Part shown: piece after piece, positions 5,196-11,054 of the stretch | Position numbering within the stretch: the stretch's first letter is position 1 | How the letters are laid out: every line of letters begins with the position of its first letter | NCBI RefSeq assembly: GCF_000720425.1 | Contig: NZ_JOAJ01000021.1 | Span: 1 to 12,729 of the forward strand | Source: Nocardia rhamnosiphila NBRC 108938 | GTDB lineage: Bacteria > Actinomycetota > Actinomycetes > Mycobacteriales > Mycobacteriaceae | Length of the DNA: 12,729 bases | Direction of reading: 5' to 3' | Notes under the pieces: generated by a model | What the model was told of the DNA's origin: nothing | Seen by the model: the letters and a program-made list of their open reading frames with translations, nothing else | Database searches by the model: none | Made by a program: the position numbers and the translations under genes

Positions 5196-7841
5196 TCACC
5201 AGCGGGTATGCGGTCGCACGCTGTTGGCCAGATCGACGAGCCGGTACCGGTGCAGGCGGCCCGGGGCGGTCCGGGCCAGGGCGCGCAGTCGTGACTCCAA
5301 GCCGCCGCGAAGTCCCGCGACAGTGAGCGGATAGCCGAGCAGCCTGGTGTCGGCGGATGCGGGCCGCATCCGCGATTTCAACCACTCCAGTGCCGCGCCG
5401 ACCACCACGACCTGCATCTGCAATGCCCGCGGCTCATCGACGAGTTCCAGCCGCGATGCCGCCTCACGCAGATCGATCTCGGTGATCTCCCGATGCGGCC
5501 GCGATACCAGCAGCAGGCTGCCCGTCATCCGGGCGGTGCCGTGATGACGAGAGGTCACGGGTACCTCGTCGAGGACCTGCACGGCCTGCAACAGCTCACC
5601 GTCGGCGGCCAAGCGGCGAGCCAAACCGAACGCGGCGCTGACCACCGCGTGATTGGTCTGCCAGACCAGCCGGTAGAACTCCGACGCGGCGGCATGCCAC
5701 CGGTCGGACTCACCGGGATCGCTCAGCGTCTGCAGGGCGAGTTCGGCCGTGGCGGCCAGCGCCAGCGGCGGCGCCAGCTCACCGGGCAGCATGGTGTGCA
5801 CCTGGTCGAAATGCAGGTAGGCGAGTTCGTACTGCCCGTCCAGCAGATCGATGACACCGCTGAACCATTCGACCCGCCAGTCGGTCACCGCGCGGGGCCG
5901 CAACTCCTCGAGCAGTGCGAGCGCCGGAGCCATCTCGCCGAGGTCGAGATGGGCGCGGACGGCGGCGAACGCCCCCTCGACCTCGAAGGTCTCCGGCGCG
6001 TCGATGGTACCGGCCGCGATACGTTCGGAGGTCTGGCGCAAGGAGTCCAGGGTCTGGCGGGCGTCACCGTGCAGCAGCGGGCTCAGCAGCTGCACGCTGG
6101 GGTCGTCGGCGTCGATCAGCGGGATGGGCAGGGTGGCCACCACGGCCGCGGCGTCGAGACCGAGGCTGCGGTGGCCACCGTCGACCATCCCGTCGGTCTG
6201 GCCGATCAAGGTGTCGATACCGAAATCCCCGCGCAGCGAGCCGAACTCCACCGATGCCTGCGGGTGTTCACGCCCGGAATCGGCGGCCAGCACCATCCGC
6301 AACACCCCGGCCAGCTGGCAGTACATGGCATAGGTGGAGGGGAAGCGCCGGCTCGGATCCATATGCGTCGCGCGCACCAGCAGCCGATACAGGCACGGAT
6401 AGCGCCGCAGCAGCGGGTACTCCTCCGGTGTCGGCATCTCGGTGCGGTAGTTGCCGTGGGAATCCTTGCGCAGGTCCAGGATCAGTGCGGCCAGGGTGCG
6501 GCCGGCGGCGTACACATCGGTGGCCACCGTGGGACCGGTTTCGATGATCTCCGGCGCCTGATAGCCGGGGGTGCCGTAGATACTGCCGTAGGATTCCATG
6601 GCCGCGACGGCGCCGAGATCGATGAGTTTGACCTCGTCGTCGGTGACCATGATGTTGTCCGGTTTGAGGTCGTTGTAGGCCAGCCCGAACGAGTGCAGAT
6701 AGTCGAGAGCCGGCAGGACCTCCATCATGTACGCGATGGTCTCGGCCACCGGAAGACGTTCCGGCCCCGCCATATCCAGCATCTTCTTCAATGAGCGCCC
6801 GCCGACGTACTCCATCACGATGTAGCCGTCGGCCACCTCGCGCTGCGAGCGGTGCTTGACGAAGTTGTAGATCTTGACCACGCCGGGATGCGTTATCTCG
6901 GAGAGGAACTGACGTTCGGCCAGCGCCACCACGTGCGCCTCGAAGTCCTGGGGGTTCTGCAACCCTTTCAGGACCACCCACCGGTCACTGACGTTCGTAT
7001 CGACCGCCAGATAGATCCAGCCCAGACCGCCGTGTGCCAGACAGCCTTTGACCAGGTATTGCTCCGCCACGACCTCACCGGCGGAGAGGGCGGGCAGGAA
7101 GTTGTAGGCCGACCCGCAACGTGCGCACTCCCCGGCCACCGCGCCGGGCCCGTCCGGGCCGGACCGCCCGTTGGGCGCCTGGCATTTCCAGCAGAACCGC
7201 TTGTGTTCGGGCACCACCGGATCCGCGAGCACCGCGGTGGCGGGATCGACCGGATCCACCCGTGGCAGCGCCACCAGTCCGGCGCCGAGGCGGCGGACGC
7301 TCGGGCGGGAACGGGCATTTCGCCCGGAGGGCATTTCGTCCTCGAAGCCGGCGAACGGGTCGGGATCATCGGGATCCTCGTCGTCGTCGGCGAGTAGCAA
7401 CTCGTCGAGATCATCGTCGTCCGGACCGGCGAGACTGTTGAGCCGGGCGATATCGTCGCCGGTCAACGCGGCGATGGCCCGGTCGAAGTCCGACAGCGCC
7501 GGCGTCTCGGGCGGACTGTCCGAGCCCACGGGCGCGGCGACGACCGGGGGTACCGAACCCACCGTCACCGGCACGAAGACACCGGACCCGCTGGGGACCG
7601 AGGCGGCGTCGGTGGCACTGCGCGGCTCGGCACTGCCGGATTCGGCGAGTAGTTCCTCGGCGGCTCGCGTCAGGTCGGACTCGGCGGCTCGCCGGCCACT
7701 TTCGCTGCTGTTGGTACGCAGCGTCGACCAGGTGTGCGCGCCGCGGCGGGGCATTTCCGCACCACGGGTCCGCCGTTTGGACCAGGGCGGCGGGAGCGGA
7801 CGCTCGGAGCTGGGCTGCGACGAGCTGGGCTGCTCTGGCAT
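5196..7841 (-). CDS. pknG: Serine/threonine-protein kinase PknG
   Basis: An 881-aa soluble kinase with PknG architecture: disordered N-terminus, rubredoxin-like domain, kinase, TPR domain. Rubredoxin ligands are C217/C220 (FCWKC) and C239/C242 (CARC). The kinase has the glycine-rich CLAHGGLGWIYLAVD (267-281), the VVLKG lysine K292, the catalytic motif YNDLKPDN (D391, non-RD) and DLG in place of DFG (408-410), all PknG hallmarks, followed by GTPGYQAPEI. The TPR part covers about 600-770 (PGELAPPLALAATAELAL), and the protein ends RLVDLANSVRP as in mycobacterial PknG. In mycobacteria PknG phosphorylates the FHA protein GarA, relieving its block on glutamate dehydrogenase. This protein is about 130 residues longer than the 750-aa M. 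tuberculosis enzyme; the extra length is at the N-terminus and includes an acidic run at 141-169. GAGAGG (7848-7853) lies 6 nt before the ATG. No glnX or glnH lies upstream as in mycobacteria, so it may be a second copy. Confidence 0.95.
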   Translation of the reverse strand: MPEQPSSSQPSSERPLPPPWSKRRTRGAEMPRRGAHTWSTLRTNSSESGRRAAESDLTRAAEELLAESGSAEPRSATDAASVPSGSGVFVPVTVGSVPPVVAAPVGSDSPPETPALSDFDRAIAALTGDDIARLNSLAGPDDDDLDELLLADDDEDPDDPDPFAGFEDEMPSGRNARSRPSVRRLGAGLVALPRVDPVDPATAVLADPVVPEHKRFCWKCQAPNGRSGPDGPGAVAGECARCGSAYNFLPALSAGEVVAEQYLVKGCLAHGGLGWIYLAVDTNVSDRWVVLKGLQNPQDFEAHVVALAERQFLSEITHPGVVKIYNFVKHRSQREVADGYIVMEYVGGRSLKKMLDMAGPERLPVAETIAYMMEVLPALDYLHSFGLAYNDLKPDNIMVTDDEVKLIDLGAVAAMESYGSIYGTPGYQAPEIIETGPTVATDVYAAGRTLAALILDLRKDSHGNYRTEMPTPEEYPLLRRYPCLYRLLVRATHMDPSRRFPSTYAMYCQLAGVLRMVLAADSGREHPQASVEFGSLRGDFGIDTLIGQTDGMVDGGHRSLGLDAAAVVATLPIPLIDADDPSVQLLSPLLHGDARQTLDSLRQTSERIAAGTIDAPETFEVEGAFAAVRAHLDLGEMAPALALLEELRPRAVTDWRVEWFSGVIDLLDGQYELAYLHFDQVHTMLPGELAPPLALAATAELALQTLSDPGESDRWHAAASEFYRLVWQTNHAVVSAAFGLARRLAADGELLQAVQVLDEVPVTSRHHGTARMTGSLLLVSRPHREITEIDLREAASRLELVDEPRALQMQVVVVGAALEWLKSRMRPASADTRLLGYPLTVAGLRGGLESRLRALARTAPGRLHRYRLVDLANSVRPHTRW

Positions 7842-7875
7842 GCACGACCTCTCAAACCCGCGGAAGAACAGAGAG

Positions 7876-7881
7876 AGTCTA
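7876..7881 (-). promoter_or_regulatory. Candidate -10 box of pknG
   Basis: TAGACT on the minus strand fits TANNNT and lies 34 nt before the pknG ATG, downstream of the ansP hairpin. No convincing -35 is seen. It suggests that pknG has its own promoter rather than depending on ansP read-through. Confidence 0.3.
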
Positions 7882-7936
7882 TTGTGATCCCGGCCCGCGG
7901 GGGCGACAGGTCGATCGTTCCCTTTCCTGGGAATGC

Positions 7937-7969
7937 GGAATACCCCGGACCTGCTATCCGGGGTATTCC
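7937..7969 (-). terminator. Strong hairpin after ansP (perfect 13-bp stem)
   Basis: GGAATACCCCGGA (7937-7949) pairs perfectly with TCCGGGGTATTCC (7957-7969) around a 7-nt loop. It begins 13 nt beyond the ansP stop on the minus strand. The bases after the stem are not a T-run, so this would be a U-less terminator, or an RNA-stabilising stem for the ansP mRNA 3' end. It separates ansP from pknG. Confidence 0.75.
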
Positions 7970-7982
7970 ACGCAGTTCGGCG

Positions 7983-9506
7983 TTACCGCTGATCCTCGGG
8001 TTCGTCGAGGATCCGGACGGTGCTACCGGGTTCTTCGGCCGGCGCCGGGGCGGCGGGCACCACGGCACGTGCGGCGGTGAGCTCGCCCACTCGCTTCCGC
8101 GCCAAGAACCAGCCGCCGACCAGGGCCGGAACCCCGACCACCAGCATGGCGATCACCGCGGCCCGCTGTTCGATCTCATCGCTGAACAGCATCAGCAGCA
8201 CCACACCGGCCAGGAACAGCAGGGTGGCGTAGCTGGTGTACGGAGTGCCGGGCAGACGGAACTTCGGCCGGGTCACCTTGCCGTCGCGAGCCCACTTCCA
8301 CAGCTGGAGCTGGCACAGCACGATGGCGGTCCACGAGAAGATGGTGCCCAGCGCCGAGACGTTCAGCACGATCTCGAAGGCCTGATCGGGGACCAAGGCA
8401 TTCAGTCCGACACCCGCCAGCGCGATCACACCGGTGGCGAGGATGCCCACATACGGGACGCCGTTCTTGGACATGCGGCTCGCGACGGTCGGGGCACTAC
8501 CGTTCATCGACATCGAGCGCAGGATGCGGCCGGTCGAGTACAGGCCGGCGTTCAGGCTGGAGAACGCCGCGGTCAGCACCACCAGGTTCATGACCGAACC
8601 GGCACCGTCGATACCGATCTTGGAGAAGAAGGTGACGAACGGGCTCTCACCGGACTTGAAGACGGTGTAGGGCAGCAGCAGGCCGAGCAGCACCAGCGAA
8701 CCGACGTAGAACAGCGCGATCCGGGCGATCACCGAGTTGATGGCGCGCGGCATGATCTTCTCGGGATTCTCCGCCTCACCGGCGGCGGTACCGATGAGTT
8801 CCACCGCGGCGTAGGCGAAGACGACACCGGTGGTGACGACGATCAGCGGCAGGAAACCGCTCGGGAACAGGCCGCCGTTGTCGGAGAGGACGCTGAGACC
8901 TGTCGGCTGACCCTCGATGTCGAAGCGCCCGGCCAGGAAGATGGTGCCGATGATCAGGAAGGCCACGAGCGCGACGACCTTGATCAGCGCGGCCCAGAAC
9001 TCCAGCTCACCGAACCACTTCACCGAGATCAGGTTGATCGCCACCACGATGGCCAGGGCGATCAGCGCGATGGTCCACTGCGGTATCACCTCGAACGCGC
9101 CCCAGAAGTGGACGTAGGTGGCGATCGCGGTGATATCCACGATGCCGGTCATGCACCAGTGGAAGAAGTACATCCAGCCGACCGCGAAGGCCAGTTTCTC
9201 GCCGTAGAACTCACGGGCGTAGGACACGAACGACCCGGAGGACGGGCGGTGCAGGACCAGCTCGCCCAGGGCCCGAAGAATGAAGAATACGAAGATGCCG
9301 CAGACGGCGTATACCAGGAACAGGCCGGGTCCGGCCTCGTGCAGCCGGCTGCCGGCGCCGAGGAACAGGCCCGTTCCGATGGCGCCACCGATGGCGATCA
9401 TCTGGAGCTGCCGGGGCCGCAGCGACTTGTGATAGCCCGCATCTTCGGCGTGCAGACCGTCCGCCGGCGCCGCCTGACCCGGAGGCTCTTGAACTGTTGT
9501 CATCAT
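7983..9506 (-). CDS. ansP: L-asparagine/aspartate permease, APC superfamily
   Basis: A 507-aa inner-membrane amino-acid:proton symporter with the 12-helix pattern of the amino-acid transporter (AAT) family. Signature segments are [18 protein letters not shown] (24-41), [12 protein letters not shown] (41-52), [22 protein letters not shown] (78-99), [18 protein letters not shown] (109-126), [19 protein letters not shown] (230-248), and later [17 protein letters not shown]. These follow E. coli AnsP very closely, more so than GabP, CycA or AroP. In M. tuberculosis the two paralogs split the work (AnsP1 aspartate, AnsP2 asparagine), so the exact substrate is open. Start: two ATGs in tandem at 9506 and 9503. 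AAAGG (9511-9515) is 4 nt from the first and 7 nt from the second, so the second is slightly favoured. It is divergent from the SPFH gene, and its upstream region carries a promoter, a palindrome and a GlnR-like box. Confidence 0.92.
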   Translation of the reverse strand: MMTTVQEPPGQAAPADGLHAEDAGYHKSLRPRQLQMIAIGGAIGTGLFLGAGSRLHEAGPGLFLVYAVCGIFVFFILRALGELVLHRPSSGSFVSYAREFYGEKLAFAVGWMYFFHWCMTGIVDITAIATYVHFWGAFEVIPQWTIALIALAIVVAINLISVKWFGELEFWAALIKVVALVAFLIIGTIFLAGRFDIEGQPTGLSVLSDNGGLFPSGFLPLIVVTTGVVFAYAAVELIGTAAGEAENPEKIMPRAINSVIARIALFYVGSLVLLGLLLPYTVFKSGESPFVTFFSKIGIDGAGSVMNLVVLTAAFSSLNAGLYSTGRILRSMSMNGSAPTVASRMSKNGVPYVGILATGVIALAGVGLNALVPDQAFEIVLNVSALGTIFSWTAIVLCQLQLWKWARDGKVTRPKFRLPGTPYTSYATLLFLAGVVLLMLFSDEIEQRAAVIAMLVVGVPALVGGWFLARKRVGELTAARAVVPAAPAPAEEPGSTVRILDEPEDQR

Positions 9507-9542
9507 GTTGCCTTTCGAGTGGCGCAGATCATGTCTGCGAGC

Positions 9543-9571
9543 AATGTACCGCTAGTTAGCGGCACGATCAA
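9543..9571 (-). promoter_or_regulatory. ansP promoter with palindrome in the spacer
   Basis: On the minus strand, TTGATC (9566-9571), a 17-nt spacer and TACATT (9543-9548) form a good sigma70-type promoter. Transcription would start near 9536, leaving a leader of about 30 nt before ansP. The spacer contains CCGCTA-AC-TAGCGG (9549-9562), a palindrome with 6-bp arms directly abutting the -10 box. That is a classic place for a repressor operator. Confidence 0.6.
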
Positions 9572-9587
9572 TAGGGGGCCGTCAGGT

Positions 9588-9603
9588 GTAACCCAGTGGA
9601 AAC
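9588..9603. promoter_or_regulatory. GlnR-like binding box upstream of ansP
   Basis: GTAAC-ccagtg-GAAAC matches the actinobacterial GlnR consensus gTnAC-N6-GaAAC at every consensus base, and so also the AC-N9-AC core. It lies about 52-67 bp upstream of the predicted ansP start point, a usual activator position. GlnR is the global nitrogen regulator in this group, and an asparagine permease is a sensible target. A second repeat of the box with correct spacing is not seen, and one 16-bp match can arise by chance. Confidence 0.5.
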
Positions 9604-9649
9604 CAGGCACTTTGGTAAAAACCCAAGGTCGGCCGCCATGTAAGAGCCA

Positions 9650-9678
9650 TTGATCGAGCCGCTGAACGTCGATACGCT
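9650..9678 (+). promoter_or_regulatory. Promoter of the SPFH gene
   Basis: TTGATC (9650-9655), a 17-nt spacer and TACGCT (9673-9678) form a sigma70-type promoter with the same -35 hexamer and spacing as the divergent ansP promoter. The predicted start near 9685 leaves about 24 nt of leader, which contains AGGGAG (9696-9701), 7 nt from the ATG. Confidence 0.55.
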
Positions 9679-9708
9679 GGATACGTCAATTGCGTAGGGA
9701 GCACCCAG

Positions 9709-10851
9709 ATGGCCTGGTTCGAACGCGAGTTCATCGCCGTCCCCGAGACCGGCAAGAAACAACTCGTCTACAAGTGGCCGGATGTGAACATCCGGCGATA
9801 CTCCCGCGCTATCGTCAATGCCGACCAGACCGCGCTGTTCGTGAAGTCCGGTCAGGTCCTGGGCACGCTGGGGCCGGGCCGGCACCGGATCGACGCGGAC
9901 GAACTCCCGGTTCTCGGCGCACTGGTGGATACGCTGACCGGCGGCAACCTCTACCGTGCCGAGCTCTACTTCGTCTCCACCCGGGAGTTCGCCGGCATCA
10001 AATTCGGCGGCCGTCTCGCCGATATCGCCGACCCGATCAGCGAGCAGATCGTCACCCTGCGGGTTTTCGGCGAGTTCGCGCTGTCCGTCCGAGACGCGCG
10101 GCAGCTGATCACCTCACTGGCCGGTAGTACCGATCTGCACGATCCGGCCGGGATCGAATCCTGGAGCGCCGACCTGCTGCTCAAGGCGATGAAGGTCGCG
10201 GTCACACAGGGTGTTTCCCAGGGTGAGTGGCCGGTCCTCGGCCTGTCCGGACTCCTGCCCGTGATCGAGCAGGCGGTCGTCCAGCAGACCAATACCGCAC
10301 TCTACGAGTACGGGTTACGGATACCGCGGCTCGGCAATTTCGACATCACCCTGGCCCCCGAAGACGCCGACCGGCTCAAACGGCTCGCCAAGGATGTCAC
10401 CTACATCCGGCTCGCCGGAGATTTCCGGCAATACGCCGCCGGGGAGATGGCGCTGGGCGCGGGCCAGGGGCTGGCCTCCGGGCACGGCCACGACGGTGGG
10501 TTCATCGGCGCCGCGCTGGGCATCAACGCCCTGCAGCAGCAGCCGGGGCCCGCGGTGGCCGGAAATTTCCCGCCGCCGCCGAGTTCGCCGTGGCAACAAC
10601 ACCAGCAGCGCCGGGAGGAGCCGAGCGCGACGGCGCTGCCGCCCACCGCGAAACCCGCCGAACTCGGTCCCGCGGCGGCGGACCCGGTCTGCACCGCCTG
10701 CGCCACGGTCAACCCGCCGGGTGCCAAGTTCTGTGTCGAATGCGGGAATCGCTTCGCCCCGGCCGAACCGGCCCGATGTCACGAATGCGACACCGAGATG
10801 CTGCCCACGGCCAGGTTCTGCGCCTCCTGCGGAACCCGCCGCCCGGACTGA
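9709..10851 (+). CDS. SPFH domain protein with C-terminal double zinc ribbon (YdjI-like)
   Basis: A 380-aa protein. The SPFH (band-7-like) part covers about residues 1-250, beginning MAWFEREFIAVP and containing VKSGQVLGTLGPGRHRID and LYFVSTREFAGIKFGGRL. A Gly-rich stretch follows (about 255-275), then a Pro/Gln-rich linker, then two zinc ribbons with cysteines 328/331/342/345 and 357/360/371/374 (CTAC, FCVEC, CHEC, FCASC). There is no signal peptide or membrane helix, so it is cytosolic or peripherally membrane-bound. SPFH proteins form ring or cage assemblies at membranes. The B. subtilis relative YdjI is tied to PspA-type membrane stress; a similar job here is inference. AGGGAG lies 7 nt before the ATG. 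It starts 203 nt from the divergent ansP gene and stands alone. Similar proteins are often annotated as virion-core-like or antifreeze proteins, which is a misnomer. Confidence 0.88.
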   Translation: MAWFEREFIAVPETGKKQLVYKWPDVNIRRYSRAIVNADQTALFVKSGQVLGTLGPGRHRIDADELPVLGALVDTLTGGNLYRAELYFVSTREFAGIKFGGRLADIADPISEQIVTLRVFGEFALSVRDARQLITSLAGSTDLHDPAGIESWSADLLLKAMKVAVTQGVSQGEWPVLGLSGLLPVIEQAVVQQTNTALYEYGLRIPRLGNFDITLAPEDADRLKRLAKDVTYIRLAGDFRQYAAGEMALGAGQGLASGHGHDGGFIGAALGINALQQQPGPAVAGNFPPPPSSPWQQHQQRREEPSATALPPTAKPAELGPAAADPVCTACATVNPPGAKFCVECGNRFAPAEPARCHECDTEMLPTARFCASCGTRRPD

Positions 10852-10859
10852 ATCCGGTA

Positions 10860-10876
10860 CCCGGCCCGCCGCCGGG
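10860..10876 (+). terminator. Small GC hairpin after the SPFH gene
   Basis: CCCGGC-ccgcc-GCCGGG: a perfect 6-bp stem beginning 9 nt after the SPFH stop, with no T-run. It could help end transcription, but GC-only stems this short are common in such DNA. The rest of the 203-base gap 10852-11054 shows no gene. Confidence 0.3.
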
Positions 10877-11004
10877 CGCAGCACAGTCGGGCGCCGAACC
10901 CGAGTCGGCGGGCGGGTCCGTCCGGCAACGTAGGGCGCGAGCAGGGGCGCCGACAGGACGACGAGCCTTCGGCCGAGCGGATTCCGGCGGCACAGCGGAA
11001 ACGA

Positions 11005-11040
11005 CGGGTGGCCGTCCGGCCCGAGCCGGACGGCCACCCG
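11005..11040. terminator. Strong bidirectional terminator between SPFH gene and gdh
   Basis: CGGGTGGCCGTCCGGC (11005-11020) pairs perfectly with GCCGGACGGCCACCCG (11025-11040) around a CCGA loop, giving a 16-bp, very GC-rich stem. It lies 14 nt beyond the gdh stop (minus strand) and 153 nt beyond the SPFH stop (plus strand), between convergent genes. There is no T-run on either side, as is common for actinobacterial terminators. Confidence 0.8.
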
Positions 11041-11054
11041 CGAATCCCGGGTGA

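Noticed and set aside
5493..6794. Plus-strand open frame inside pknG
   Set aside because: Antisense to conserved kinase and TPR sequence; no recognisable motif.
7734..9653. Long plus-strand open frame across pknG 5' end and ansP
   Set aside because: Antisense to a well-recognised permease; its Asp/Gly/His/Gln-rich product is the usual reverse image of hydrophobic helices.
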